This document shows positions 8,275 through 18,162 of a DNA stretch of 64,000 bases, piece by piece. The notes beneath the pieces were generated by a model. The model searched no databases. It was not told the DNA's origin and worked only from the letters and a program-made list of their open reading frames with translations. Position 1 is the stretch's first letter; each line of letters starts with the position of its first letter. The translations under genes were made by a program, and so were the position numbers. Origin of the DNA: Pseudooceanicola spongiae (GTDB lineage: Bacteria > Pseudomonadota > Alphaproteobacteria > Rhodobacterales > Rhodobacteraceae); contig NZ_CP045201.1 of the NCBI RefSeq assembly GCF_014899185.1, forward strand, positions 3,759,501-3,823,500. The letters run 5' to 3'.

Positions 8275-9723
8275 ATGCCCCCACCCGACACCAAAGTGCC
8301 AGAGCCAGCAAGCCGGTTCCGGTTCCCCTCGGCCTATACCATCCTGTTCGCGCTGATCCTTGTGGTCGCGGCGCTGACCTGGGTGATTCCGGCAGGCCAA
8401 TACGCGCGGGTCGCATCGGAAGCCTTGGGCAAGGATGTACCTGTCGCGGGCACCTACGCTGTGACCGAGGCCGATCCGCAGGGTGTGTTTGACATCATCC
8501 TCGCGCCGATTGCGGGCTTCTATGATCCCTCGAGCTATACCGCCAACGCCATTGATGTGGCGCTGTTCGTTCTGATGATCGGCGGTTTCATCGGCGTGGT
8601 GACCGCGACCGGGGCCATCGATGCGGGTATCAAGCGTGCCATGACCCGGCTGAAGGGCCGGGAAAAGTGGATGATCCCGATCCTGATGGGCCTGTTTGCC
8701 CTTGGCGGTACCACCGAGGGCATGGCCGAGGAAACGCTGGCCTTCTATGTCCTGCTGACGCCGGTGATGATCGCGGCGGGCTATGACGCGCTGACTGCCG
8801 TGGCGGTGATCCTGCTGGGCGCGGGGGTCGGTGTGCTTGGGTCCACCGTGAATGCATTTTCGACCGTCATTGCGTCGGATGCTGCGGGGGTGGCGTTCAC
8901 CGATGGGCTGATGCTGCGGCTGGTACTGCTGGCGCTGACCTTCGCCGCCACCGTCGCCTATGTCATGCGCTACGCGGAACGGGTCAAGGCGGACCCATCC
9001 CGCTCGCTGGTCTTCGACCGCAAAGCAGCGAACGAGGCGCATTTTGGCACCGCGAGCCAGACCGCTACCGCCTTCACCGGCCTGCACAAGATCGTGCTGC
9101 TGCTGTTCGGCGCAACCTTCGGCGTGATGATCTGGGGCGTTTCCCTCGGCGGCTGGTGGATGGCCGAGATGAGCGGGCTGTTCCTGTTTGCGGGCATCGG
9201 CATCGGGCTGGTCGGACGTCTGGGCGAAAAGGGTCTGGTCGAGGCCTTTGTCGGCGGCGCGCGCGATCTGCTGGGCGTGGCGCTGATCATCGGCCTCGCG
9301 CGTGGCATCGTCGTGATCATGGATGCGGGCCACATCACCGACACCATCCTGCATTGGGCCGAGGGCACCGTCACCGGGCTGAACCGGATCGTCTTCATCA
9401 ACGTGATGTACTGGATCGAGGTGGCGCTGTCGTTCTTCGTGCCCTCGACATCGGGCCTTGCGGTGCTGTCGATGCCCATCCTCGCCCCCGTCGCGGATTT
9501 TGCCGGGGTGGCGCGCAGCCTTGTCGTAACGGCCTTTCAGTCCGCCGAGGGCGTCGTCAACCTCGTCACCCCAACATCTGCCGTCGTCATGGGGGGGCTC
9601 GCCATTGCGCGGGTGCCCTATGAACGCTGGTTGCGCTTTGTCTGGCCGGTTCTGCTGGGCCTGACCGTTATCATCATGGCCGTCCTCAGTCTGGGCGTGC
9701 TGCTGCAAGGAACACCGACATGA
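8275..9723 (+). CDS. YfcC-family carrier, probable arginine/ornithine transporter of the ADI operon
   Basis: A 482-residue membrane protein with about a dozen hydrophobic segments, of the YfcC / C4-dicarboxylate anaerobic carrier (DcuC-like) family. The stretches [13 protein letters not shown] near the start and [21 protein letters not shown] with the later [14 protein letters not shown] are typical. The ATG at 8275 is preceded by AAAGGA; an upstream GTG (8224) has no good ribosome site. Its stop overlaps arcA (ATGA). By position it should exchange arginine for ornithine in place of a classical ArcD; this is inference from context. Confidence 0.85.
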   Translation: MPPPDTKVPEPASRFRFPSAYTILFALILVVAALTWVIPAGQYARVASEALGKDVPVAGTYAVTEADPQGVFDIILAPIAGFYDPSSYTANAIDVALFVLMIGGFIGVVTATGAIDAGIKRAMTRLKGREKWMIPILMGLFALGGTTEGMAEETLAFYVLLTPVMIAAGYDALTAVAVILLGAGVGVLGSTVNAFSTVIASDAAGVAFTDGLMLRLVLLALTFAATVAYVMRYAERVKADPSRSLVFDRKAANEAHFGTASQTATAFTGLHKIVLLLFGATFGVMIWGVSLGGWWMAEMSGLFLFAGIGIGLVGRLGEKGLVEAFVGGARDLLGVALIIGLARGIVVIMDAGHITDTILHWAEGTVTGLNRIVFINVMYWIEVALSFFVPSTSGLAVLSMPILAPVADFAGVARSLVVTAFQSAEGVVNLVTPTSAVVMGGLAIARVPYERWLRFVWPVLLGLTVIIMAVLSLGVLLQGTPT

Positions 9724-10943
9724 CCCTGACCTATGGCGTCCATTCCGAGGCGGGCAAGCTGCGCCGCGTCATGGTCCATACACCCGGCGCCGCAATGGCA
9801 CGCCTGACACCCGCCAATTGCGCCGAGCTGCTGTTCGACGATGTGATCTGGGTCAAGCAGGCCCGGGTCGAGCATATGACCTTCGTCGATGCCATGCGCA
9901 GCCGCGGGGTCGAGGTGGTGCACATGCGGCAACTGCTGGCGGAAACGCTGGTCGACGTCGAGGCCCGCCGCTGGCTGTTGAACGCGCGCATCAACGACAA
10001 CACCGTCGGCGTCGGCTTGTCCGAGGATCTGCTGGCGCATCTGATGGAGGTCAGCGCCGATCTGCTGGCCACCATCCTGATCGGCGGGATGAGCCGGGCC
10101 GAGTTGCCGGTGGCCGCAGGCGGCGTGCTGGCCCCGATGCTGGAGCCTGCCGATTTCATTCTACCGCCGCTGCCCAATCACATCTTCACCCGCGACACGA
10201 CCTGCTGGATCTATGGCGGGGTGACGCTGAACCCCATGCACTGGCCCGCGCGGCGGCTGGAAACGCTGAACCTTGCCGCGATCTATCGCTTTCACCCCGA
10301 TTTCCGGGCGGCGGGCTTTCCGGTCTGGTGGGGCGACCCGACGCAGGATCACGGCCCCGCCACGGTCGAGGGCGGCGATGTCATGCCCATCGGCAATGGC
10401 TGCGTGCTGATCGGCATGGGCGAACGCACCACGCCGCAGGCCGTCGGGCAGATCGCGCGCGGCTTGTTTGCCGGGGGCGGTGCCACCCGTGTCATCGCCT
10501 GCCAGTTCCCGAAATCGCGCAGTGCGATGCACCTCGATACCGTCTTCACCTTCTGTGATCGCGATCTGGTCACGGTCTTTGCCGAAGTGACCGACGCCAT
10601 CCGCTGCACCAGCCTGCGCCCCGGCGACAATGGCGAGATCGTGGTGGAGGCCGAGACGAAGCCGTTTCTGCAGGTCGTGGCAGAGGCGCTTGGCCTGAAG
10701 GCGCTGCGGACCATCCCGACCGGGGGCGATGCCTATGAATCAGCGCGCGAACAATGGGATGACGCCAACAACCTGCTCTGCCTCGAACCTGGGGTCGTGG
10801 TCGGATACGAACGCAACACCTTCTCCAACACCCTGCTGCGCAAGGCGGGTGTCGAGGTCATCACGATCCCCGGATCGGAACTCGGGCGTGGACGGGGTGG
10901 GTCGCATTGCATGACCTGCCCGCTGATCCGCGACGCCATTTAA
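9720..10943 (+). CDS. arcA: Arginine deiminase
   Basis: A 407-residue guanidino-group hydrolase converting arginine to citrulline and ammonia. Seen: the opening [19 protein letters not shown], the substrate-binding FTRDT, the EGGDV motif with its catalytic acids, the catalytic His in [10 protein letters not shown], and the nucleophile Cys397 in [17 protein letters not shown]. Length matches the family. It is the first enzyme of the complete ADI operon and is translationally coupled to the carrier gene upstream. Confidence 0.96.
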   Translation: MTLTYGVHSEAGKLRRVMVHTPGAAMARLTPANCAELLFDDVIWVKQARVEHMTFVDAMRSRGVEVVHMRQLLAETLVDVEARRWLLNARINDNTVGVGLSEDLLAHLMEVSADLLATILIGGMSRAELPVAAGGVLAPMLEPADFILPPLPNHIFTRDTTCWIYGGVTLNPMHWPARRLETLNLAAIYRFHPDFRAAGFPVWWGDPTQDHGPATVEGGDVMPIGNGCVLIGMGERTTPQAVGQIARGLFAGGGATRVIACQFPKSRSAMHLDTVFTFCDRDLVTVFAEVTDAIRCTSLRPGDNGEIVVEAETKPFLQVVAEALGLKALRTIPTGGDAYESAREQWDDANNLLCLEPGVVVGYERNTFSNTLLRKAGVEVITIPGSELGRGRGGSHCMTCPLIRDAI

Positions 10944-10954
10944 CGGAGATCCCC

Positions 10955-11956
10955 ATGCCACAGAACCTGCACGGACGCAGCTTTTTGAAGCTGCTCGACT
11001 TCACCCCGGACGAAATCCGGCACCTGCTGAGCCTTGCCGCGACGCTGAAGGCCGCCAAGCAGAGCGGCACCGAGGTGGCGCGCCTCAGCGGCAAGAACGT
11101 CGCGCTGATCTTTGAAAAGGACAGCACCCGCACCCGCAGCGGGTTTGAGGTGGCGGCCCATGATCAGGGCGCCCATGTCACCTACCTCGGCCCGACGGGC
11201 AGCCATATCGGCCACAAGGAATCGATCAAGGACACCGCGCTGGTGCTGGGCCGCTTCTATGACGGCATCGAATATCGCGGCTTTGGCCAGAGCGATGCCG
11301 AGGTGCTGGCCGAATTCTCCGGCGTGCCGGTCTTCAACGGGCTGACCGACGATTTCCACCCGACCCAGATCCTGGCCGATCTGATGACGATGCGGGAATT
11401 CAGCCACAAGCCTCTCTCCGACGTCGCGGTCTGCTTCATGGGCGATGCGGGCAACAACACCGGCGCCTCGCTGATGGTCGGGGCGGCGCTGATCGGCATG
11501 GATGTGCGCCTGTGCGGCCCGCAAAGCTGCTGGCCCGACGCCGCCCTTGTCACCCAGTGCCGCAGCATTGCCGAGGACACCGGCGCGCGCATCACCCTGA
11601 CCGAGAAACATGCCGAAGGGCTTGAGGGCGCCGATTTCGTCTACACAGATGTCTGGGTGTCGATGGGCGAGGCGGAGTCGGTCTGGGCCGAGCGTATCGC
11701 GCTGCTGTCGCCCTATCAGGTCAGCACGGCGGCGATGGAAAAGACCCACAACCCCTACACCAAGTTCATGCATTGCCTGCCCGCCTTCCACAATCGCGAC
11801 ACCGAGGTCGGCGAGCAGACCTTTCAGACCTTTGGCATCGACTGCATGGAGGTGACGGACGCGGTCTTCAACTCCGCCGCTTCGGTGGTGTTCGATCAGG
11901 CCGAGAACCGGATGCACACGATCAAGGCCGTGCTTGTCGCCACGATGGGCGCCTAG
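10955..11956 (+). CDS. arcB: Ornithine carbamoyltransferase, catabolic
   Basis: A 333-residue transcarbamylase. In the ADI pathway it runs from citrulline and phosphate to ornithine and carbamoyl phosphate. The carbamoyl-phosphate loop STRTR is at residues 57-61 and the ornithine-binding HCLPAFHN is near the C-terminus. The start at 10955 has ACGGAGAT upstream. It lies 11 bp after arcA and 1 bp before arcC. Its place between them marks it as the catabolic copy; the anabolic argF would be elsewhere. Confidence 0.95.
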   Translation: MPQNLHGRSFLKLLDFTPDEIRHLLSLAATLKAAKQSGTEVARLSGKNVALIFEKDSTRTRSGFEVAAHDQGAHVTYLGPTGSHIGHKESIKDTALVLGRFYDGIEYRGFGQSDAEVLAEFSGVPVFNGLTDDFHPTQILADLMTMREFSHKPLSDVAVCFMGDAGNNTGASLMVGAALIGMDVRLCGPQSCWPDAALVTQCRSIAEDTGARITLTEKHAEGLEGADFVYTDVWVSMGEAESVWAERIALLSPYQVSTAAMEKTHNPYTKFMHCLPAFHNRDTEVGEQTFQTFGIDCMEVTDAVFNSAASVVFDQAENRMHTIKAVLVATMGA

Positions 11957-11957
11957 G

Positions 11958-12884
11958 ATGCGCGTGGTCGTGGCCCTTGGCGGCAATGCGTTGCTGCGGC
12001 GGGGCGAGCCGATGACACCGGCGGCGCAACTGGCCAATATCCGGATCGCGGCGACCGCGCTGGCGGACCTTGCCCGCGACCACGAAATCGTCGTGACCCA
12101 TGGCAATGGTCCGCAGGTCGGTCTGCTGGCGCTGCAGGGGGCAGCCTATGATCCCGATACCCCTTGGCCGCTTGACGTGCTGGGGGCGCAAACCGAAGGC
12201 ATGATCGGCTATCTGATCGAACAGGAACTGGCGAACGCCCTGCCTCTGGGCAGCCGGTGCACGACCCTGCTGTCCCGGGTTGAGGTGGACGCGAAAGATC
12301 CCGCCTTCGCCGCCCCCAGCAAACCAGTCGGTCCTGTCTATACGGCGCCAGAGGCGGCAAAGGCGGCCCGCGATCACGGCTGGAGCATGGTGACCGAAGC
12401 GTCAGGTGGCGCACGACGCGTGGTGCCCTCTCCCCCGCCTTTGCGCATTCTGGGCCTTGAGGCGATCACGCTGTTGCTGGAGGCCGGGCAGTGCGTAATC
12501 TGCGCAGGGGGCGGTGGCATCCCCGTCATGCGTGACGCAGGCGGAGCGATGATCGGAGTCGAAGCCGTGATCGACAAGGATCGCACTGCGGCGATGCTGG
12601 CCCGTGAACTGAACGCCGATGCGCTGTTGTTACTGACCGATGTCCCAGCGGTCTTTCTGCACTGGGGAACACCGCAGCAAAGCGCAATCGGGCGGACGAC
12701 CCCTGCGGCAGTCGAGGGGCTTGATCTTGCCGCCGGTTCGATGGGGCCGAAGGTCGATGCCGCCGCAGGGTTCGTGCGCACCGGAGGGGGATTTGCGGGG
12801 ATCGGCCTGCTGGGGGAGGCGCGATCCATCCTCGAAGGCCAGTCGGGGACGCGTATCTTGCCGGATCCGCGCTCAGATCAGTGA
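11958..12884 (+). CDS. arcC: Carbamate kinase
   Basis: A 308-residue amino-acid-kinase-fold enzyme that makes ATP from carbamoyl phosphate and ADP, the energy-yielding step of arginine fermentation. Seen: MRVVVALGGNALLRRGE at the N-terminus, VVTHGNGPQVG, the GGGGIPV glycine loop, EAVIDKDRTAAMLA and ALLLLTDVPAVFL, all family signatures. It starts one base after the arcB stop. It completes the ADI operon, giving a facultative or microaerobic ATP source from arginine. Confidence 0.95.
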   Translation: MRVVVALGGNALLRRGEPMTPAAQLANIRIAATALADLARDHEIVVTHGNGPQVGLLALQGAAYDPDTPWPLDVLGAQTEGMIGYLIEQELANALPLGSRCTTLLSRVEVDAKDPAFAAPSKPVGPVYTAPEAAKAARDHGWSMVTEASGGARRVVPSPPPLRILGLEAITLLLEAGQCVICAGGGGIPVMRDAGGAMIGVEAVIDKDRTAAMLARELNADALLLLTDVPAVFLHWGTPQQSAIGRTTPAAVEGLDLAAGSMGPKVDAAAGFVRTGGGFAGIGLLGEARSILEGQSGTRILPDPRSDQ

Positions 12885-13034
12885 GAGATGCCTGTCGCGG
12901 CGTGACGCGGGTGCAGCTCATCCGGCTTGCCCGCGCGGCAAGTCTGCGCGTAGGCTTTGGCCAGAGACGCAGACCGTGCCCGCCAGAGCATCCGGTGGTC
13001 ATGGCGCACCCCTTCAACCCCTGCGGAGGCCACA

Positions 13035-13895
13035 GTGTTTTCTGGTTTTGAGGAAATGGACGTCACGGTCCCCGGAGCGACGATCCACGCGAGGGTCGCA
13101 GGCCAGGGAGAGCCGGTTTTGCTCCTGCATGGTTATCCTCAGACCCATGTGATGTGGCATGTCATTGCGGAGGAGCTGGCGCAATCTCACCGTGTCGTCG
13201 TTGCGGATTTACGCGGCTACGGTCAGTCCATCGCTCATCAGGCGGATTTCACTTTCCGCGCCATGGCGCAGGATCAGGTGGCCCTCATGCGTCATCTGGG
13301 GCATGCGCGCTTTGATGTGATCGCCCACGACAGGGGCGCACGCACGGCGCACCGGATGGTGCTGGATCACCCTGAGGCCGTCCGCTCGATTGCTCTGGCC
13401 GATATTCTGCCAACGCTGGATGTCTGGCGCGTAATGGACGACTGGCTGGCGCGGAAATATTATCACTGGCTATTCCTGTCGCAGCCCGGCGACATGCCGC
13501 AGCGGCTGATCAACAGTGATCCGATCCTGTTTTTGCATTCCGCCTTGCTGGGGCTGTCCGGCGCGCCGGATGCCTTTCACCCGCAGGCTCTGGCGGACTA
13601 CGAACGGGCCGCGCGCAATCCTGATGTCGTCGCGGCCTGGTGCGGCGATTATACGGCGGCGGCAACGACGGATCTGGATCATGATCGCGCGGATCTTGGA
13701 CGCACCAGCCCGATCCCCTGCCTTATCCTGTGGGGCAGTCGGGGGGTGGTCGCGCACCACCTCGATCCGCTGGAGGCCTGGCGCGCATGGTTCCCCAAAG
13801 CGCAGGGACATGCGGTCGAGGCGGGGCATTTCCTGATCGAGGAACGCCCCAAAGAGGTGCTGACGTCCCTGATGCGGCACCTCGGACAGGTTTGA
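13035..13895 (+). CDS. Haloacetate-dehalogenase-like alpha/beta hydrolase
   Basis: A 286-residue alpha/beta hydrolase, starting at GTG 13035 with GCGGAGG five bases upstream (an upstream ATG at 12957 lacks a ribosome site). The nucleophile position holds Asp99 in IAHDRGARTAHRM, with Arg100 and Arg103 spaced as the carboxylate-binding arginines of fluoroacetate dehalogenase. A His-Trp pair (His144, Trp145) and Tyr206 (in CGDYTAA) sit where that enzyme binds halide. The base would be His265 in AGHFLIEERP. An esterase or epoxide hydrolase is possible, but the full set of halide contacts favours a haloacetate dehalogenase. It is 150 bp after arcC. Confidence 0.8.
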   Translation: MFSGFEEMDVTVPGATIHARVAGQGEPVLLLHGYPQTHVMWHVIAEELAQSHRVVVADLRGYGQSIAHQADFTFRAMAQDQVALMRHLGHARFDVIAHDRGARTAHRMVLDHPEAVRSIALADILPTLDVWRVMDDWLARKYYHWLFLSQPGDMPQRLINSDPILFLHSALLGLSGAPDAFHPQALADYERAARNPDVVAAWCGDYTAAATTDLDHDRADLGRTSPIPCLILWGSRGVVAHHLDPLEAWRAWFPKAQGHAVEAGHFLIEERPKEVLTSLMRHLGQV

Positions 13896-13938
13896 GGTCC
13901 CCTGTGGCGGTTGGGCAAGAGAGGGGCCGTTCCTGAGG

Positions 13939-14412
13939 TCAGGGATCGGCGATTCCGCCCGTGCCGATCTCGATGCTGTTGAGGTCGTCCAGCAAATCGA
14001 GGAGCTGGCTGTACTTATCCGGGCCGAAACGACTTCGGATCTGGTCGGTGATGCCACGGCTGACGGCGCTGTAGTCCGACAGGATCTGTGATCCGGCGGG
14101 GCAGATCGACACCACCTGACGCCGCCGGTTGCTCATGTCCTGCACGCGCCTGATCTGGCCCTTCTGGACCATCGCCTGCAAAAGCCTCGAGACCGAGGCG
14201 GGCTGCAGGCAGGCGGCTCTGGCCAGATCCTGCCCCGACATCGGCCCGGCCTCGTCCAGCACCCGAAGGATGCGCCACTGCGGCTCGCTCACCCCCGCTT
14301 CGGCCAGCATGCGCCGGATCGGGATGATGATACGCTCGCGTGCGCGCAACAGCGCGATCGGCAGGGATCGCCCTGTCGGAGAGAGCGAGGCGGGAGGCGG
14401 GTCTTTCGGCAT
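13939..14412 (-). CDS. MarR-family regulator, HpaR-like
   Basis: A 157-residue winged-helix repressor. SLPIALLRARERIIIPIRRML near the start, then EPQWRILRVLDE and the recognition segment QPASVSRLLQAMVQKGQI, match HpaR, the regulator of homoprotocatechuate and hydroxyphenylacetate genes. The wing residues are DMSNRRRQVVSI. It lies 32 bp after the TRAP large permease on the same strand, so it is the last gene of the aromatic cluster. It probably senses a hydroxyphenylacetate-type compound; that is inference from family and context. Confidence 0.83.
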   Translation of the reverse strand: MPKDPPPASLSPTGRSLPIALLRARERIIIPIRRMLAEAGVSEPQWRILRVLDEAGPMSGQDLARAACLQPASVSRLLQAMVQKGQIRRVQDMSNRRRQVVSICPAGSQILSDYSAVSRGITDQIRSRFGPDKYSQLLDLLDDLNSIEIGTGGIADP

Positions 14413-14444
14413 GCCTTTCCTTTACTGGCAGGCGGACCTCCGGC

Positions 14445-15752
14445 TCAGATGAGCCAGAGGGACAGTGTCGGGATCAGCACCAGCAGCGTCAGGCGCAGGA
14501 TGTCGGCGATCCAGAACGGCACGATGCCGCGAAAGATCGTGCGCAGCGGGATGTCCGGCAGGGTTGCGCGCAGAACGAAGACGTTCATGCCCACGGGCGG
14601 CGTGATCAGGCTGATCTCGGTCACGACAACCACCACCACGGCGAACCAGATCAGCACGTTCTCCGGGTCGGCCAGTGGCCCGGCGCCGAAATCAAGCTGG
14701 GCGACGATAGGGTAGAAGACCGGCACGGTCAGCAGGATCATCGACAGGCTTTCAAAGACACATCCCATCACGAGGTAGATCATCACCATCATCCCGATCA
14801 CCGCCCAGGGGCTGATGTCGAAATCATAGATCATGTCCACCAGCGCATCCGGCAGCCCCGCGAAATTGACGAAGGCGGAAAAGATTTCGGCGCCGATGAT
14901 GATGGCAAAGATCATGGCCGAGGAGATGACTGTATCGCGGCAGGCGGTCACAAAGCCTTCGCGCGACAGGCCGCGCATGGCAAGCGCCAGCACCAGAGAA
15001 AAGATCGCGCCCATCCCTGCGGCCTCGATCGGGGTGAAAAAACCGCCGTAAATGCCGATCATGATGAAGGAGAACAGGCCCAGCGTGCCGAAGACACCCA
15101 TCGTGTCGCGGCGCGACATGGGTTCCGGCTCGGTGACAGGCGGGGCCAGCTTTGGGTTCACGCGCACGGCGATCACGACGGCCAGCATGTAGAAGATCAC
15201 ACCGATGGCACCGGGGATCAGGCCTGCGATGAACAGCTTGCCGATGTCGCTCTCAGTGAGCAGGCCGTAGATGATCATGATGACCGAGGGGGGGATCAGG
15301 ATGCCCAGCGTGCCGCCCGCCGCGATGGAGCCCGCGGCCAGGCTGTCTGAGTAACCGAACTTGCGCATCGGCGGCATGGCGACCCGTGACATGGTTGCGG
15401 CCGTGGCAAGGGACGACCCCGAGACGGCGGAGAAACCACCGCAGGACAGCACCGTGGCCAGTGCCAGCCCGCCGCGCATCCGCCCGAACAGCCGGTCCGC
15501 GCCGGCGAAAAGCCCATGCGCGATGCCGGAGTTGGCCAGGATATTGCCCATGAAGATGAACAGCGGCACGACGGAGAGAGAGTAGGAAAAGCCGGTCTCG
15601 AAAACTGCTGCCCCCACCATGGCGCCTGCAGGCTCAAGCCCACGCAGCCATGTAAAGCCAAGCCCGCCGACCAGGGCCATGGCAAAAGCGATGGGAACGC
15701 GGGCAAACACCAGTCCCAGCAAAACGATCAGAGCGATCAGGGATTCAGTCAT
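14445..15752 (-). CDS. TRAP transporter large permease, DctM family
   Basis: A 435-residue inner-membrane protein with about twelve hydrophobic helices and the DctM hallmarks GILIPPSVIMIIYG and LITPPVGMNVFVL. It provides the Na+-driven transport channel of a tripartite importer. It overlaps the small-permease gene by 8 bp. Members nearest aromatic genes often carry aromatic or dicarboxylic acids, but the residues here do not fix the ligand. Confidence 0.92.
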   Translation of the reverse strand: MTESLIALIVLLGLVFARVPIAFAMALVGGLGFTWLRGLEPAGAMVGAAVFETGFSYSLSVVPLFIFMGNILANSGIAHGLFAGADRLFGRMRGGLALATVLSCGGFSAVSGSSLATAATMSRVAMPPMRKFGYSDSLAAGSIAAGGTLGILIPPSVIMIIYGLLTESDIGKLFIAGLIPGAIGVIFYMLAVVIAVRVNPKLAPPVTEPEPMSRRDTMGVFGTLGLFSFIMIGIYGGFFTPIEAAGMGAIFSLVLALAMRGLSREGFVTACRDTVISSAMIFAIIIGAEIFSAFVNFAGLPDALVDMIYDFDISPWAVIGMMVMIYLVMGCVFESLSMILLTVPVFYPIVAQLDFGAGPLADPENVLIWFAVVVVVVTEISLITPPVGMNVFVLRATLPDIPLRTIFRGIVPFWIADILRLTLLVLIPTLSLWLI

Positions 15753-16200
15753 CTTTCTGCCCCCATTTCAGGCCATATATGGCAGACAGAATGCACGCCG
15801 CCGCACCCAGAAAGGCGAAAGGCGCAAACGGCACATCCAGCGAGACCGAGCGCGATCCGTCCGCCAGTTGCCCCATCCCAAGCACAATCAGCCGCCAGGC
15901 GAAAAAGCCGAGCACGGCGGCCGAGACGAGCGCAGCGAAGACGCCCAGCACGCGGTTGACAGAGCGCGGCAGAAGTTCAGTCAGCAGATCAACCTCGACA
16001 TGGGCGCCGGCGCGACTGACCAGCGGCAGCGCCACAAAGACCAGTGCACCCAACAGCAGCTCGGTCAGCTCGAACGCGCCCGAAAGCGGCGCATTCAGCA
16101 GATAGCGGCCCACCACATCGACGCCGGTTACGGCCATCAAGGCCAGCAGCAAAAGTGCTGCCAGCCCCATCAGAACACGTTCCACAGGCTTTGAGATCAT
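15745..16200 (-). CDS. TRAP transporter small permease, DctQ family
   Basis: A 151-residue protein with four hydrophobic segments, the usual DctQ size and topology. It shows VVGRYLLNAPLSGAFELTELL, the family's conserved region around the second helix. Its start overlaps the stop of the binding-protein gene (ATGA in the minus direction) and its end overlaps dctM, so the three TRAP genes are tightly coupled. Confidence 0.9.
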   Translation of the reverse strand: MISKPVERVLMGLAALLLLALMAVTGVDVVGRYLLNAPLSGAFELTELLLGALVFVALPLVSRAGAHVEVDLLTELLPRSVNRVLGVFAALVSAAVLGFFAWRLIVLGMGQLADGSRSVSLDVPFAPFAFLGAAACILSAIYGLKWGQKDD

Positions 16201-17231
16201 TGCGAGGCGGCGCCCGTTTCAACGCCGGTCATCGTGCGCAGGCGTGCCAGTGCCGCTGCGCCATCTTCGTTTTCAGGCAGGGAGGCCGCCCATGCGTCTT
16301 CGTACTTGGTCGCGGCAGAACGGATCGCCTCGACCACCGGGGCGGGGGCTGCATAAAGCTCGATCCCGGCCTCTTCGATCTTGGTGGTGGCGACGCGGTC
16401 CGCTTCGTTCCAGGCAGCGCCAACGCGTTCAGCAAAGGCGAGGCCGGAGATGGCGTCGATCGCCGCCTGATCCTCGGGCGAGATCTCGTTCCACTTGTCC
16501 TTGTCCATCACCAGGAACCAGGTGGTGTTGTACATGCCGCCGGGCACGGTCATCGAATACTTGATGTCGTCGGTCAGCTTGAATGCGGTCAGCGCCTCGT
16601 AGGTGAAGGCCACCCCGTCGATCACGCCGCGCGACAGCTTCTCGTAGACCTCGGGCGAGGACATGAACAGCGGCGTGGCCCCGAGATCGGTCAGCAGGTC
16701 AGCGACATAGCCACCGGGCACACGGATTTTGAGGCCATCAAAATCGGCAGGCGTCTCGATCTTGAGCTTGTTGTTGTGAAACAGGCCCGGCCCATGCATG
16801 AACAGGCCCAGAAGGTGGGTGCCCTCGTGTTCGGCGCGCGCGTTCAGATCCTCGGTGTAGACGGTCCAGAAAGCCTCTGACGCCGAAACGGCATCGTCGC
16901 CCAGGAACGAGAACTGACCCAGCTGGCTGCCGGCAAAGCGGTCATCCTGGGTGAAGCTGTGCAGGCCATAGGTGATATCGGCGATCCCATCGCGCGCCAT
17001 GTCGAAATGCGCCGGCGGGCTGCCGAGCGGTTTGCCCAGGACCCGGACCGAGACGCGGCCTTCGGTGACCTGCTCGATCTCCTCAGCCCAGGGCTTGATC
17101 GCGTTGACGACGATCGGATGGCGTGGCGGCAGCCAGCTCGACAGGGCCAACTCGACATCAGCGGCCTGTGCGGCAAGGGGCGTCAGGATGGTGCTGAGGG
17201 CCAGCAGGCCGGCTTTCGTGAGGTGTTTCAT
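16197..17231 (-). CDS. TRAP transporter substrate-binding protein, DctP family
   Basis: A 344-residue periplasmic protein with a signal peptide (MKHLTKAGLLALSTIL, cleavage near AAQA-AD). The carboxylate-clamp arginine of DctP proteins is expected in LKIRVPGGYVADLL. Downstream are the small and large permeases. The start at 17231 has GGGAGGAG upstream; longer in-frame starts add an unlikely polar extension. It follows maiA by 58 bp, which places the importer in the homogentisate cluster. The ligand is probably an aromatic acid feeding that pathway (inference). Confidence 0.92.
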   Translation of the reverse strand: MKHLTKAGLLALSTILTPLAAQAADVELALSSWLPPRHPIVVNAIKPWAEEIEQVTEGRVSVRVLGKPLGSPPAHFDMARDGIADITYGLHSFTQDDRFAGSQLGQFSFLGDDAVSASEAFWTVYTEDLNARAEHEGTHLLGLFMHGPGLFHNNKLKIETPADFDGLKIRVPGGYVADLLTDLGATPLFMSSPEVYEKLSRGVIDGVAFTYEALTAFKLTDDIKYSMTVPGGMYNTTWFLVMDKDKWNEISPEDQAAIDAISGLAFAERVGAAWNEADRVATTKIEEAGIELYAAPAPVVEAIRSAATKYEDAWAASLPENEDGAAALARLRTMTGVETGAASQ

Positions 17232-17289
17232 GTGGTCTCCTCCCAGAGAGATGGTGGCCTTGCGGGACGTCCCGCGCAGCCGGTTGATG

Positions 17290-17952
17290 TCAATTTGCAG
17301 GGGCCGGGCGCACCGCTTCGGGGCGCGCGGCTTGGAATGCTGGCAGCGGCGCACAGGCAGCCGCGACGCGGGTGAGACGGGGCAGGTCCTCGGTCGGCAC
17401 GCCCCAGCGGGCGGCGTTGTAGAGCTGGGGAATCAGCACGACATCGGCCTGACTGACCTTGGCCCCCATGGCGAAGGGGCCGGTTTCGTCCAGCATCTGT
17501 TCTACGGCTTCAAGACCCGAGCGGATGAAGTGGCGGGACCATTCGGCGCGCGTGTCCTCCTGCCCGCTGATCTGGACGGCGCGTGACAGGACACGCAGGT
17601 TGCACACCGGGTGAATGTCGCAGGCCACCGCCTGCACCACCGCGCGCATCCTTGCCCGCTCTGCAGGATCGGCGGGACGCAACGCCAGATGGCCCATGTC
17701 TTCGAGGTAGTCGAGGATCGCCATGGACTGGGTCAGCCGCAGGCCGTCGATCTCCAGCACGGGGACCATACCTTGCGGGTTGCGCGCCAGATGAGGCGTC
17801 ACGCCATGATCCCCTGCGACCAGATCCACCGGGACCACATGATAAGCGATCCCGGCGAGGTTCAGGGCAATGCGCAACCGGTAGCTGGCGGTCGAACGCC
17901 AGTAGTCATAGAGCACCACCTCTGGCGCGCAGCGAGGCAGGGGGCTTGTCAT
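17290..17952 (-). CDS. maiA: Maleylacetoacetate isomerase (zeta-class GST)
   Basis: A 220-residue glutathione-transferase-fold enzyme that turns maleylacetoacetate into fumarylacetoacetate using glutathione. The N-terminal LYDYWRSTASYRLRIALN carries the zeta-class active-site Ser region, followed by NPQGMVPVLEIDG and LTQSMAILDYLE for glutathione binding. It lies in a cluster with hmgA and fahA. Its start overlaps the DUF2783 stop (ATGA). A homologous maleylpyruvate isomerase role (gentisate pathway) is less likely because hmgA is present. Confidence 0.9.
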   Translation of the reverse strand: MTSPLPRCAPEVVLYDYWRSTASYRLRIALNLAGIAYHVVPVDLVAGDHGVTPHLARNPQGMVPVLEIDGLRLTQSMAILDYLEDMGHLALRPADPAERARMRAVVQAVACDIHPVCNLRVLSRAVQISGQEDTRAEWSRHFIRSGLEAVEQMLDETGPFAMGAKVSQADVVLIPQLYNAARWGVPTEDLPRLTRVAAACAPLPAFQAARPEAVRPAPAN

Positions 17953-18158
17953 GCCGTGCTCTCTGCAACGAGACCTGCGCGGGCGGTTTCCAGCGCGGCG
18001 TTGATGGTGCCGAGGGCCCCGACCTGGTTCATCAGGATCAGGATCAGACGTGCGTTCAGGGCATCGCTTTGCGCTTTGTTCAGACCTTCATGCGCGGCGA
18101 TCAACGCGGCATAGGCATCGTCCGGGGCGGTGATATTGGGCGTCAGAATCAGGCTCAT
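17949..18158 (-). CDS. DUF2783 small protein
   Basis: A 69-residue protein (start at MSLILTPNI, 18158) with the features of DUF2783: a helical LYEALIAAHEGL-like segment (here AYAALIAAHEGLNKAQSDAL) and NARLILILMNQVG. Proteins of this family sit next to MhpA-like flavin hydroxylases in aromatic gene clusters, as here, with 4 bp to the hydroxylase. Function unknown; it may be a partner or stabiliser of the hydroxylase. Confidence 0.8.
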   Translation of the reverse strand: MSLILTPNITAPDDAYAALIAAHEGLNKAQSDALNARLILILMNQVGALGTINAALETARAGLVAESTA

Positions 18159-18162
18159 GGGG

